The translations under genes and the position numbers were made by a program. A model generated the notes under the pieces. The model did no database searches, had not been told where the DNA came from, and saw only the letters and a list, made by a program, of their open reading frames with translations. From assembly GCA_031180665.1 (NCBI GenBank), contig JAPSLP010000035.1:1-53269 (forward strand): 53,269 nt of DNA, in the 5' to 3' direction. Source of the DNA: Cupriavidus sp. (GTDB lineage Bacteria > Pseudomonadota > Gammaproteobacteria > Burkholderiales > Burkholderiaceae). Every line of letters starts with the position of its first letter. The first letter of the stretch is position 1. Positions 17,733-25,788 of the stretch are shown piece by piece.

Positions 17733-19694
17733 ATGCCGGACCGCTTGGACCGCATCCCCGCTCTGCTCCCCTCCCACGTACCGCTTGACGAGCCGCCCGC
17801 GCAGGCCTGCGCGCGCCGCGCAACGCCAGGCCGGCGATTGCTGCCGGTACTGATCGCGGCGCTGGTCGGCGCGAGCGCGCTGACCGGCTGCGCCAGTGCG
17901 CGCGACGCCAGGTCCGCCCAGGCCGATCCGGCACGCGCGCAGGCGACGGCCGACGGCGCCGAAGCCGACCGGCCGATGTTCACGCTGGGCAACGACGGCG
18001 AGCTCGAGCCGACGCCGGCCACGCCGCTGCCGCCCAAGATGCCGCTGCCGGAGCTGCCGCTGACGGCCGACATCATGTACCGCGTGCTTGCCGCCGAGAT
18101 CTCGATGCAGCGGGGCCTGACGGGCCCGGCCTATCGCACCTACGTGGAACTGGCCCGCTCGACCCGCGATCCGCGCTTCGCGCAGCGCGCCACCGAAATC
18201 GCGTTCAATGCGCGCATCCCGCAGCAGGCCCTCGATGGCGCCCGCCTGTGGAGCGATCTGGCGCCGACCTCGCCGGCCGCGCGTCAGGTGCTCTCGACCC
18301 TGCTGGTGCTGAACGGGCGCTGGGAAGAAGCCGAACCGCTGCTGTCGTTGCAGCTGAACGGCGTGCCGCCTAGCCATCGGCCCGAGGCGATCCTGCAATT
18401 GCAGCAGCAGCTGTCGCGCACCAGCGATCCGGCCGGCGCGGCGGCGCTGCTGCAGCGGCTGGTCGCCAACGACATGCAATCGGCCGAGACGCGGCTGGCG
18501 CTGGCGCGGGCCAAGGAAACCGCCGGCGATGTGCCCGGCGCACTGGCCGAACTCGACGAAGCGCAGCGCCTGCGTCCCGATTACGAAGCCGCGGCGTTGA
18601 TGTCGGCCGAACTGCGCGCCGACAACGCGCCCGAGCAGGCCATCGCGGGCCTCAAGCGCTTTCTCGACAAGGCGCCCGCCTCGGTGAACGGCCGCATCAC
18701 GCTGGCGCGGGTCTATCTGCAGCGCAACGAGATGGACGCCGCGCGGCGCGAATTCGAGGCGCTGCGCAAGGTCGCGCCCGACGATCCGCGCGTGCCGCTT
18801 GCGTTGGGCCTGACCGGGCTGCAGGCGCGCCGCTTCGACGAGGCCGAGCGCTATCTGCACGAATATCTGCGTCTGGCCGAAAAGGCGCCCAGCTCCAATC
18901 CCGACGTCGCGTACCAATACCTCGCGCAGATCGCCGAGGAACGCAAGGACTACGCGGGCGCGGTGCAGTGGCTGGACCGGATCGAGGACCAGCGCATGGT
19001 CGGAGCTGCCTCGGTCAAGCGCGCACAGATGCTGGGCCGCATGGGCCGTCTCGACGATGCGCAGGCGATCTTCGGCGACATGCTCGCCGACGCCGAGGAC
19101 ATTCCCGATCCCGATCAGCGTGCGCAGCGGATGATGGCGGTGCGCCAGGCCGAGGTCGGCATGCTGATGGACATCAAGGCCTACGACCGCGCGCGCAAGG
19201 TGCTGGACGAACGCGTCAAGGCCGAGCCCAACAACGCCGAATGGCTGTACGAGCTGGCGATGCTGGACGAGCGCGAGAAGCGCTACGACAGCATGGAACG
19301 CCGGCTGCGCCAGTTCATCGCGTTGCAGCCGGACCAGAAGCAGGGCTACAACGCGCTGGGCTATTCGCTGGCCGATCGCAACATCCGCCTGCAGGAGGCG
19401 CTGAAGCTGCTGGAGAAGGCCACCGAACTTGGCCCGGACGATCCATACATCATGGACAGCCTCGGCTGGGTCAAATTCCGCCTGGGCCAATTGCAGCCCG
19501 CCGCCAGGCTGCTGCGCGACGCCTATGCGAAGGCCCCCGAGGCCGAGATCGCGGCCCATCTGGGCGAGGTGCTGTGGCAGCTGGGCGAGCGCGACGAGGC
19601 CCGCAAGACCTGGGAGGAAGGCGTCAAGCTCGACCCGAACAATGAGACGCTGGTCGAAACGCTGCGGCGCTACAACGTGCGATTGGCGCAATAG
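17733..19694 (+). CDS. TPR-repeat lipoprotein
   Basis: This 653-residue protein consists of many tetratricopeptide-like helical pairs from about residue 110 to the C-terminus, for example the NPDVAYQYLAQIAEERKDY and GYNALGYSLADRNIRLQEAL segments. It has a signal with lipobox ALTG-C53, after an unusually long N-terminal stretch of about 35 residues. That suggests an outer-membrane-associated lipoprotein, unless a later start is used. It is divergent from mutM and lies 122 bp ahead of lolB. TPR lipoproteins next to lolB-ispE are a regular feature of this neighbourhood in betaproteobacteria. The exact role is unknown; envelope assembly is an inference from lolB. Confidence 0.85.
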   Translation: MPDRLDRIPALLPSHVPLDEPPAQACARRATPGRRLLPVLIAALVGASALTGCASARDARSAQADPARAQATADGAEADRPMFTLGNDGELEPTPATPLPPKMPLPELPLTADIMYRVLAAEISMQRGLTGPAYRTYVELARSTRDPRFAQRATEIAFNARIPQQALDGARLWSDLAPTSPAARQVLSTLLVLNGRWEEAEPLLSLQLNGVPPSHRPEAILQLQQQLSRTSDPAGAAALLQRLVANDMQSAETRLALARAKETAGDVPGALAELDEAQRLRPDYEAAALMSAELRADNAPEQAIAGLKRFLDKAPASVNGRITLARVYLQRNEMDAARREFEALRKVAPDDPRVPLALGLTGLQARRFDEAERYLHEYLRLAEKAPSSNPDVAYQYLAQIAEERKDYAGAVQWLDRIEDQRMVGAASVKRAQMLGRMGRLDDAQAIFGDMLADAEDIPDPDQRAQRMMAVRQAEVGMLMDIKAYDRARKVLDERVKAEPNNAEWLYELAMLDEREKRYDSMERRLRQFIALQPDQKQGYNALGYSLADRNIRLQEALKLLEKATELGPDDPYIMDSLGWVKFRLGQLQPAARLLRDAYAKAPEAEIAAHLGEVLWQLGERDEARKTWEEGVKLDPNNETLVETLRRYNVRLAQ

Positions 19695-19816
19695 CGTCGA
19701 GCGCTTTCGCATGTGGCCCGGCAACCTGCCCGTCATCGCCATCCATCGACACCCCTCGCCGGCACGGCCCGCGCCGCTGCGTGCGCCGTGACCCGGCATC
19801 GATTTCCGCTCTTCGC

Positions 19817-20425
19817 ATGGACCGATCCCGCCGTACCCTGACCCTGCTTTGCCTGTCCGCGCCCCTGTGGCTCGCCGCCTGCGCCAGCGTGACGCCGTCG
19901 CGCCAGTTCGATGCCGCCGCCGGTGCCCGCGCCAGCGAATTGACCGGGCGCTTTGCCGCCAACTACGTCCGCTATGGGCGCGATGAAGGCGTGCAGGGCA
20001 GCTTCCATTGGCGCGAGCAGGGCGAGAACGTGCGGCTGGACCTGATCTCGCCGCTTGGCCAGACCCTCGCGGTGGTGACCGCGACGCCCTCGGGCGCGAC
20101 GCTCGACCTGCCCAACGAACCGCCGCGCAACGCGCCGCAGGTCGATGCGCTGCTCGAGCAGAGCCTGGGCTTTGCGCTGCCGGTGGCCGGCATGCGCGAT
20201 TGGCTGCGCGCGCGGCCCGCGCCCGGCGCCCCGGCCAGCGCCACGCGCGACGCCCAGGGCCGGCTCGAGACGCTGTCGCAGAACGGCTGGACGGTGCGTT
20301 ACGCAGCCTGGCAGGCCGCGCCGGACGGCGCCGAAACGCTGCCGCGCCGGATCGACCTGGCGCGCGACGGCGCCGGCGGCCCGATGTCGGTCAAGCTGGT
20401 GGTCGACGCCCCCGCTGCGCATTGA
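19817..20425 (+). CDS. lolB: Outer membrane lipoprotein receptor LolB
   Basis: LolB receives lipoproteins from LolA and inserts them into the outer membrane. The start at 19817 gives a typical lipoprotein signal with lipobox LAA-C22. The 202-residue product contains the LTGRFAANYVRYGRDEGVQGSFHWREQGENVRLDLISPLGQ segment expected of LolB's beta-barrel. An ATG at 19781 is in frame but would extend the signal peptide n-region. The gene is followed by a decanucleotide repeat and ispE, the normal lolB-ispE pairing. Confidence 0.93.
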   Translation: MDRSRRTLTLLCLSAPLWLAACASVTPSRQFDAAAGARASELTGRFAANYVRYGRDEGVQGSFHWREQGENVRLDLISPLGQTLAVVTATPSGATLDLPNEPPRNAPQVDALLEQSLGFALPVAGMRDWLRARPAPGAPASATRDAQGRLETLSQNGWTVRYAAWQAAPDGAETLPRRIDLARDGAGGPMSVKLVVDAPAAH

Positions 20426-20438
20426 TCGCCCGATATAC

Positions 20439-20484
20439 CGCCTCCGACCGCCTCCGACCGCCTCCGACCGCCTCCGACCGCCTC
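20439..20484. repeat. 10-bp tandem repeat between lolB and ispE
   Basis: Four exact copies of CGCCTCCGAC (20439-20478) are followed by a partial fifth (CGCCTC). They occupy half of the 96-bp lolB-ispE gap. The unit length differs from a multiple of three but the repeat is untranslated. Slippage would change only operon spacing. Confidence 0.93.
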
Positions 20485-20521
20485 GGCCTGCTCCGATTTC
20501 ACCCCCACCCGTTCCGGCCCG

Positions 20522-21394
20522 ATGTCAGCCCCCTTGCCTCCCGCGCAACTGCGCGACTGCCCCGCGCCCGCCAAGCTGAACCTGTTCCTGCATGTGACCG
20601 GCCGCCGGCCCGACGGCTATCACACGCTGCAGACCGTGTTCCAGCTGATCGACTGGAGCGACACGCTGCATTTCGAGCGCCGCGACGACGGCGCGATTCT
20701 GCGCGTAACCGACGTGCCGGGCGTGCCGGCCGACAGCGATCTGGTGGTGCGCGCGGCCAGGGCGTTGCAGGCCGCCACGGGAACCCGCCACGGCGTCGAG
20801 ATTGCGCTGGACAAGGCGTTGCCGATGGGCGGCGGCATCGGCGGCGGCTCATCCGACGCCGCCACCACGCTGCTGGCGCTGAACCGGCTGTGGGGCCTTG
20901 GCCTGCGGCGGGAGCAGCTGATGCGGATTGGCCTGAGCCTGGGCGCCGACGTGCCCTTCTTCGTGTTCGGCCAGAATGCGTTCGCCGAAGGGATCGGCGA
21001 GGAGCTGACCGCGGTCGATCTGCCGGACAGCTGGTTCGTTGTCATCCATCCACGCCAGCATGTGCCCACCGCAGCAATTTTTTCCGACGAACGCTTGACA
21101 AGGGATACGCCCATCTCCATAATTGCGGACTTCGCTGCTTGCACAAACAAATTCGGTTTCGGTCGCAACGATCTGGAAACGATAGCGACAGCGAAGTTCG
21201 GCGAAGTTGCCCGAGCCCTTGCCTGGCTGAAACGATTCAGCCCCGAAGCAAGGATGACCGGTTCAGGTGCCTGTGTGTTTGCACGCTATACTGACGCGCA
21301 AACTGCGCAACAGGTTCTCGATCGGTTGCCTCCCGAATGGGATGGCAGATGCGTGAGAAGTTTGTCGCGCCATCCGCTCGCAGCTTTCGCATAG
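20522..21394 (+). CDS. ispE: 4-diphosphocytidyl-2-C-methyl-D-erythritol kinase
   Basis: IspE phosphorylates CDP-ME in the MEP isoprenoid pathway. The 290-residue GHMP kinase opens with the substrate motif CPAPAKLNLFLHVTGRRPDGYH. It has the ATP loop PMGGGIGGGSSDAATTL (about 101-117) and the C-terminal MTGSGACVFARY glycine motif. Codon use and GC fall slightly in its last third, but the protein is intact. It lies between lolB and tRNA-Gln. Confidence 0.97.
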   Translation: MSAPLPPAQLRDCPAPAKLNLFLHVTGRRPDGYHTLQTVFQLIDWSDTLHFERRDDGAILRVTDVPGVPADSDLVVRAARALQAATGTRHGVEIALDKALPMGGGIGGGSSDAATTLLALNRLWGLGLRREQLMRIGLSLGADVPFFVFGQNAFAEGIGEELTAVDLPDSWFVVIHPRQHVPTAAIFSDERLTRDTPISIIADFAACTNKFGFGRNDLETIATAKFGEVARALAWLKRFSPEARMTGSGACVFARYTDAQTAQQVLDRLPPEWDGRCVRSLSRHPLAAFA

Positions 21395-21451
21395 CAAGTT
21401 TTCGTTCGGCGTTGTGGCTGTCGGCGCAACGAAGAACGGTCCCGGTTGTGT

Positions 21452-21528
21452 AGGGGAGTCGCCAAGTCGGTTAAGGCACCGGATTTTGATTCCGGCATTC
21501 GAGGGTTCGAATCCTTCCTCCCCTGCCA
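21452..21528 (+). tRNA. tRNA-Gln (anticodon TTG)
   Basis: The acceptor arms AGGGGAG (21452-21458) and CTCCCCT (21518-21524) pair fully; discriminator G and an encoded CCA follow. The anticodon stem CCGGA/TCCGG encloses a 7-nt loop with TTG at 21486-21488. The T-loop GGTTCGAATCC is canonical. It reads CAA and CAG. It sits between ispE and prs, its usual place in this group. I see no duplicated 3' tRNA end nearby that would mark an integrated element. Confidence 0.97.
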
Positions 21529-21607
21529 TTACATTCCTCGCAGATCTGCAGAATCTGTCGCCGGCAGCGCCGGCGATCATCCCCCAGCAGCAAGACAGGT
21601 GCCCCTC

Positions 21608-22561
21608 ATGAGTAGCGACGGCTTGATGGTATTCACCGGCAACGCCAACCCCAAACTCGCGGAGGCTGTCGTGCAGCACCTCGGCATACCGCTGGGCAAG
21701 GCACTGGTGGGCCGATTCTCCGATGGCGAAGTCCAGGTTGAAATTCAGGAAAATGTCCGCGGCAAGCACGTGATCGTGCTGCAGTCCACCTGCCAGCCGA
21801 CCAACGACAACCTGATGGAACTGATGGTGATGGTCGACGCGCTCAAGCGCGCCTCGGCACGCAGCATCACCGCCGCCATGCCCTACTTCGGCTATGCCCG
21901 CCAGGACCGCCGCCCGCGCTCGGCGCGCGTTGCGATCTCGGCCAAGGTGGTTGCCAACATGCTGGAAGTGGCCGGAGTCGAGCGCGTGCTGACGATGGAC
22001 CTGCACGCCGACCAGATCCAGGGCTTCTTCGATATCCCGGTCGACAACATCTACGCCTCGCCGGTGCTGCTGGGCGATCTGCGCGAAAAGAACTACGGCG
22101 ATCTGCTGGTCGTCTCGCCCGACGTGGGCGGCGTGGTGCGCGCCCGCGCGCTGGCCAAGCAGTTGAACTGCGATCTGGCCATCATCGACAAGCGCCGTCC
22201 CAAGGCCAATGTGGCCGAGGTGATGAACATCATCGGCGAGGTCGACGGCCGCAACTGCGTGATCATGGACGACATGATCGACACCGGCGGCACGCTGTGC
22301 AAGGCGGCCCAGGTGCTGAAGGAACGCGGCGCGCAGAAGGTGTTCGCCTACTGTACCCACCCGGTGCTCTCCGGCGGTGCAGCCGCCCGCATCGCCGACT
22401 CGGCGCTGGACGAAGTGGTCGTCTGCGACACCATTCCTCTGCGCGACGACGCCCGCCAGACCGGCAAGATCCGCCAGCTCTCGACCGCCTCGCTGCTGGC
22501 CGAGACCTTCACCCGGATCGTCAAGGGCGACTCGATCATGTCGCTGTTCGCCGATTCCTGA
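21608..22561 (+). CDS. prs: Ribose-phosphate pyrophosphokinase
   Basis: Prs makes PRPP for nucleotide, histidine, tryptophan and NAD synthesis. The 317-residue product has the FSDGEVQVEIQENVRGKHV active-site region and the YARQDRR segment. The PRPP loop VIMDDMIDTGGTLCKAA is near residues 217-233. The ATG at 21608 gives MSSDGLMVFTGNANPKLA, matching the family start. It lies downstream of tRNA-Gln and 147 bp before rplY. Confidence 0.98.
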   Translation: MSSDGLMVFTGNANPKLAEAVVQHLGIPLGKALVGRFSDGEVQVEIQENVRGKHVIVLQSTCQPTNDNLMELMVMVDALKRASARSITAAMPYFGYARQDRRPRSARVAISAKVVANMLEVAGVERVLTMDLHADQIQGFFDIPVDNIYASPVLLGDLREKNYGDLLVVSPDVGGVVRARALAKQLNCDLAIIDKRRPKANVAEVMNIIGEVDGRNCVIMDDMIDTGGTLCKAAQVLKERGAQKVFAYCTHPVLSGGAAARIADSALDEVVVCDTIPLRDDARQTGKIRQLSTASLLAETFTRIVKGDSIMSLFADS

Positions 22562-22708
22562 GCTTCCTGTTAGAATTCAAGGCTTTGTCGCGTCCGCCAG
22601 CTTGTCCGCAAGCGGCGATGCGACGCAGAGGCGCCCGGTCACCGTACCTGGCGCCGGTTCATCGGGCTGTCTGGTCGCGGGCAGCCCTCTTACTTTTTGG
22701 AGTTCACA

Positions 22709-23320
22709 ATGAAAGTTATCGCTTTCGAGCGTAGCGTACAGGGAACGGGTGCGAGCCGCCGCCTGCGCAACGCCGGCAAGACCCCCGGCATCATCTACGG
22801 CGGCACCGCCGAACCGAAGATGATCGAGCTCGATCACAACGCGCTGTTCCACGCGCTGAAGAAGGAAGCGTTCCACTCGTCGATCCTCGACCTGGAAGTG
22901 GGCGGCACGACCGAGAAGGCACTGCTGCGCGCCTTCCAGATGCACCCGTTCAAGCCGCTGGTGCTGCACGTCGACTTCCAACGCGTGTCGGCCACCGAGA
23001 AGATCCACGTCAAGGTGCCGCTGCACTTCATGAACCAGGAAACCGCTCCTGGCGTGAAGCTGGGCCACGGCATCATCAACCACATCCTGAATGAACTGGA
23101 AGTGTCGTGCCTGCCGGGCGACCTGCCGGAATTCATCGAAGTGGACATGGGCGCCGTCGAACTGGGCCAGACCGTTCACCTGTCGGACCTGAAGCTGCCG
23201 AAGGGCGTGACCCCGATCACGCACGGCGACGACAACCCCGCCGTGGCAACCGTTGCGCTGCCGGCTGGCGGCGTGTCGGAAGCGGCCAGCGAAGGCGAAG
23301 GCGAGACGCCGGCGGCCTGA
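22709..23320 (+). CDS. rplY: 50S ribosomal protein L25/general stress protein Ctc
   Basis: L25 binds 5S rRNA. The 203-residue product is the long Ctc form: an L25 domain (1-90) plus a C-terminal beta domain (about 95-185), ending in an acidic Gly/Ala tail. The start at 22709 (MKVIAFERSVQGTGASRRLR) is preceded by TTTGGAG at 22696-22702; an in-frame ATG at 22697 overlaps that site and is rejected. A terminator follows at 23381-23408. Confidence 0.96.
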   Translation: MKVIAFERSVQGTGASRRLRNAGKTPGIIYGGTAEPKMIELDHNALFHALKKEAFHSSILDLEVGGTTEKALLRAFQMHPFKPLVLHVDFQRVSATEKIHVKVPLHFMNQETAPGVKLGHGIINHILNELEVSCLPGDLPEFIEVDMGAVELGQTVHLSDLKLPKGVTPITHGDDNPAVATVALPAGGVSEAASEGEGETPAA

Positions 23321-23380
23321 CCGGCGCCAGCCCTCGGCTGACCCGGCGGCACTGTCGTATCGACAGGCGCCGCCACAAAG

Positions 23381-23408
23381 ACCGCCGGTTCGTCCGGCGG
23401 TTTTTTTT
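23381..23408 (+). terminator. Rho-independent terminator after rplY
   Basis: ACCGCCGG (23381-23388) pairs with CCGGCGGT (23394-23401) around a 5-nt loop and runs directly into eight T's (23401-23408). Confidence 0.93.
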
Positions 23409-23476
23409 CGCGTATGCTTCCCTGCTGCGCCGCGTCCCGGATGCCGTGCCTGTCCGTCACCGAACCCGTTTGCACC

Positions 23477-24067
23477 ATGATCAAGCTCATCGTCGGCCTC
23501 GGCAATCCCGGGGCGGAATACGAAGCCACCCGGCACAATGCCGGCTTCTGGCTGATCGACCAGCTGGCCCGCATGGCCGGTGCCACGCCGCGCGTGGAAG
23601 GCCGTTTCCATGGATTGGCGGCGCGCGCGCGCCTGTGGGATCAGGATATCTGGCTGCTCAAGCCGTCGACCTTCATGAACCGCTCCGGCCTGGCCGTGGT
23701 GTCGCTGGCCCGCTTCTACAAGATCCTGCCCGACGAGATCCTGGTCGCGCACGACGAGATGGATCTGCCGGCCGGCGCGGTCAAGCTCAAGCGCGGCGGC
23801 GGCTCCGGCGGACACAACGGTTTGAAGGACATCTCCGCGCATCTGTCGACGCCGGAATACTGGCGCCTGCGCATCGGCGTGGGCCATCCGCGCAATGCGG
23901 GAGGCGCCGGCGATCGGGAAGAGGTCGTCAACTTCGTGCTCAAGCCCCCGCGCCGCGAAGAGCAGCAGGCCATCGACGAGGCGATCGACCGCAGCGTGGC
24001 GCCGCTGTCGCTGCTCGCCAAGGGCGAGGCCGAACGCGCGATGATGCAGCTGCATTCGGCCAAATGA
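23477..24067 (+). CDS. pth: Peptidyl-tRNA hydrolase
   Basis: Pth recycles tRNA from prematurely released peptidyl-tRNA. The 196-residue protein begins MIKLIVGLGNPGAEYEATRHNAGFW with catalytic His20 and Asn10. It continues with the HDEMDLPAGAVKLK and GGGSGGHNGLKDI segments of the active-site channel. The ATG at 23477 is preceded by an in-frame ATG at 23414, which would add 21 residues inside the rplY terminator's downstream region and is rejected. It is the last core gene before the lower-GC pair. Confidence 0.97.
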   Translation: MIKLIVGLGNPGAEYEATRHNAGFWLIDQLARMAGATPRVEGRFHGLAARARLWDQDIWLLKPSTFMNRSGLAVVSLARFYKILPDEILVAHDEMDLPAGAVKLKRGGGSGGHNGLKDISAHLSTPEYWRLRIGVGHPRNAGGAGDREEVVNFVLKPPRREEQQAIDEAIDRSVAPLSLLAKGEAERAMMQLHSAK

Positions 24068-24127
24068 TGCTTTGATGGGCTGCGCTGAGCCGCTGCGGCG
24101 CGCCAGTGCGGCCAGCCGTAGCCCGGT

Positions 24128-25681
24128 TCACACTACGACTGCAGTGACCGGTTCGGCGTTCGCGACCGGCTTTGTCTCGGGACGAGGGGCCACCCTTTTC
24201 TCTGCAGCGCAGCGGGCACCATCGCCGTCCACGAGGTTGCGAATCTTTATCTTCAATTCCTCGACAACGGGGCCTCTGACAGCGGGATCAGGGGAGCAAA
24301 ATCGCAGCGGCCAAAGGTCTTCGCGCGTCAAGCCGATCTGTTTCAGGGTGTGCTTGATCAGCCGTCGCGCCTCGACATCCGATTCGCCGCCCCTGTCGAG
24401 TAGTCGGACGGTCTGGTCGATGATGTCATCGAGCGAAGGCAGCGCATTGGCCTTATCGATCGCGGCCTGGATGGATTTCGCGGAATTGCGATTGCGAACT
24501 CCGGCAAAGAACGTCCAACCCGCCAATGCCAGACCACCGATGATGCCGAACAGAATTCCGCCGGTTGAGACCCCACCCACTATGAGGAACAGGGCCAGGG
24601 AGACCCCGCCGACTGCCATCGCCGCAGCGCCATAGGTGATCCGCCATTTACCCACGCGAATTTGGTTTTTTGCGTCGTCCTGAGCCTTGGCCTCGTTGCG
24701 CTCGGCATGTTCGAGCAATGACTCTGCAAGCCGGCCGGCATTCGACAGTTCGGCCTGCTGGCTCTCCTTTGCCTCTTTGAGTCCCGCTTTGGCCTCTTCG
24801 ATTGCTTCCAGGGCGCCGCTCGCCGCCGCGAGCTTCTTCAATCCGTCATTCCATCGCAGTGCACCCGCGACGATATGGAGGGCGCCACATCCGAGGCTAA
24901 AGGCAAAACCGCAAATTGCCGTCGCTGTAGCGTTAATCGGCACGGCCGCAAGGTGCAACAGCTCGCTGACCTTCAAGCCGTCCCATAGCAACGCCAGGTT
25001 GCAGCCAACGCCACCACCCTGCAAGATGCCGTCGCGCGTGAACATGACGGAGGAGTGCTTCAAGGTATCGGTGGCATCGCGATGGCCTATTTGCGCCGTT
25101 TCATACTCAAGGTAGCTTACTGCCAACTCAGGCATCGGCTTTTCATCGGCCTCCCCGTGTGTTGAAGACTGTGTGCCAGCAGTGCCGCCGTCCCGAGCAT
25201 ATGCAGGGGGAACTTCGGGATCGGACTCTATGCCTTCGTTTGCAAGTGCACCCTTCAGCCTCCCACTCTGGGCTCCCAATTTCTTGCCTCGAATGTAGTC
25301 TGCGAACGCCCGATGCCTGTCCCCGTTATCGTCGATCTGCTGCCCGGTGCACTGATGTCTGTAAGCGTGCCTTCCAAATACAACGGACGTTATGATCATT
25401 TCGGCCAACGATGCCACGCTACCGAGCGCAATTCCGGCTTGCGAAACGGTATGCCTGGCCCCCTCAGCGGTAAATCGGGTGGTAAGGAGTGCTGATGTTG
25501 GATTTGCGCGGAAGAAGGTCGTGATGGACTCTACAAATACACCGACCCTGCACAGAGCAATGCTGCTCCAGACGAAATATAGACCCGAATTGGCCAGGGC
25601 AACCTGCCGCTCTCCCGGCAAAATTCCACGCCGGTCGGCAATCCAGCTCACATAGGTAACATGGCCGCGCACGCTTCCCAT
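24128..25681 (-). CDS. Hypothetical multi-pass coiled-coil membrane protein (island gene)
   Basis: I do not recognise this 517-residue protein. Hydrophobic segments occur at about 33-53, 83-103, 241-275 and 350-395, the last a Gly-rich double span. A heptad-like, Ala/Glu/Lys-rich coiled coil fills about 278-345 between the third and fourth hydrophobic blocks. The C-terminal 120 residues are soluble and charged. There is no Sec signal. An AGGAGGAG ribosome site (minus strand of 25689-25696) lies seven bases from the ATG, so it is probably expressed. The paired hydrophobic blocks around a coiled coil recall pore-forming translocator or effector proteins in general layout, but this is only an analogy. 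It lies 107 bp downstream of the F-box gene on the same strand, with similarly reduced GC. Confidence 0.7.
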   Translation of the reverse strand: MGSVRGHVTYVSWIADRRGILPGERQVALANSGLYFVWSSIALCRVGVFVESITTFFRANPTSALLTTRFTAEGARHTVSQAGIALGSVASLAEMIITSVVFGRHAYRHQCTGQQIDDNGDRHRAFADYIRGKKLGAQSGRLKGALANEGIESDPEVPPAYARDGGTAGTQSSTHGEADEKPMPELAVSYLEYETAQIGHRDATDTLKHSSVMFTRDGILQGGGVGCNLALLWDGLKVSELLHLAAVPINATATAICGFAFSLGCGALHIVAGALRWNDGLKKLAAASGALEAIEEAKAGLKEAKESQQAELSNAGRLAESLLEHAERNEAKAQDDAKNQIRVGKWRITYGAAAMAVGGVSLALFLIVGGVSTGGILFGIIGGLALAGWTFFAGVRNRNSAKSIQAAIDKANALPSLDDIIDQTVRLLDRGGESDVEARRLIKHTLKQIGLTREDLWPLRFCSPDPAVRGPVVEELKIKIRNLVDGDGARCAAEKRVAPRPETKPVANAEPVTAVVV

Positions 25682-25788
25682 GGATCGTCTCCTCCTGAGT
25701 CTGCCAAGTGCGACGAGCGTTCTGTCGAACCTGGATTTCTATTCGGCATTTGTTTGGTCACGACGCCATTGGAACTCTTTCTTTATCC

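Noticed and set aside
17700..19799. A 2.1-kb minus-strand open frame opposite the TPR lipoprotein
   Set aside because: Same shadow pattern; the plus strand has a lipobox and clear TPR periodicity.
21452..21528. tRNA-Gln considered as the attachment site for the 24-27 kb island
   Set aside because: prs, rplY and pth lie between them, and no repeat of the tRNA 3' end was seen at the island edges.
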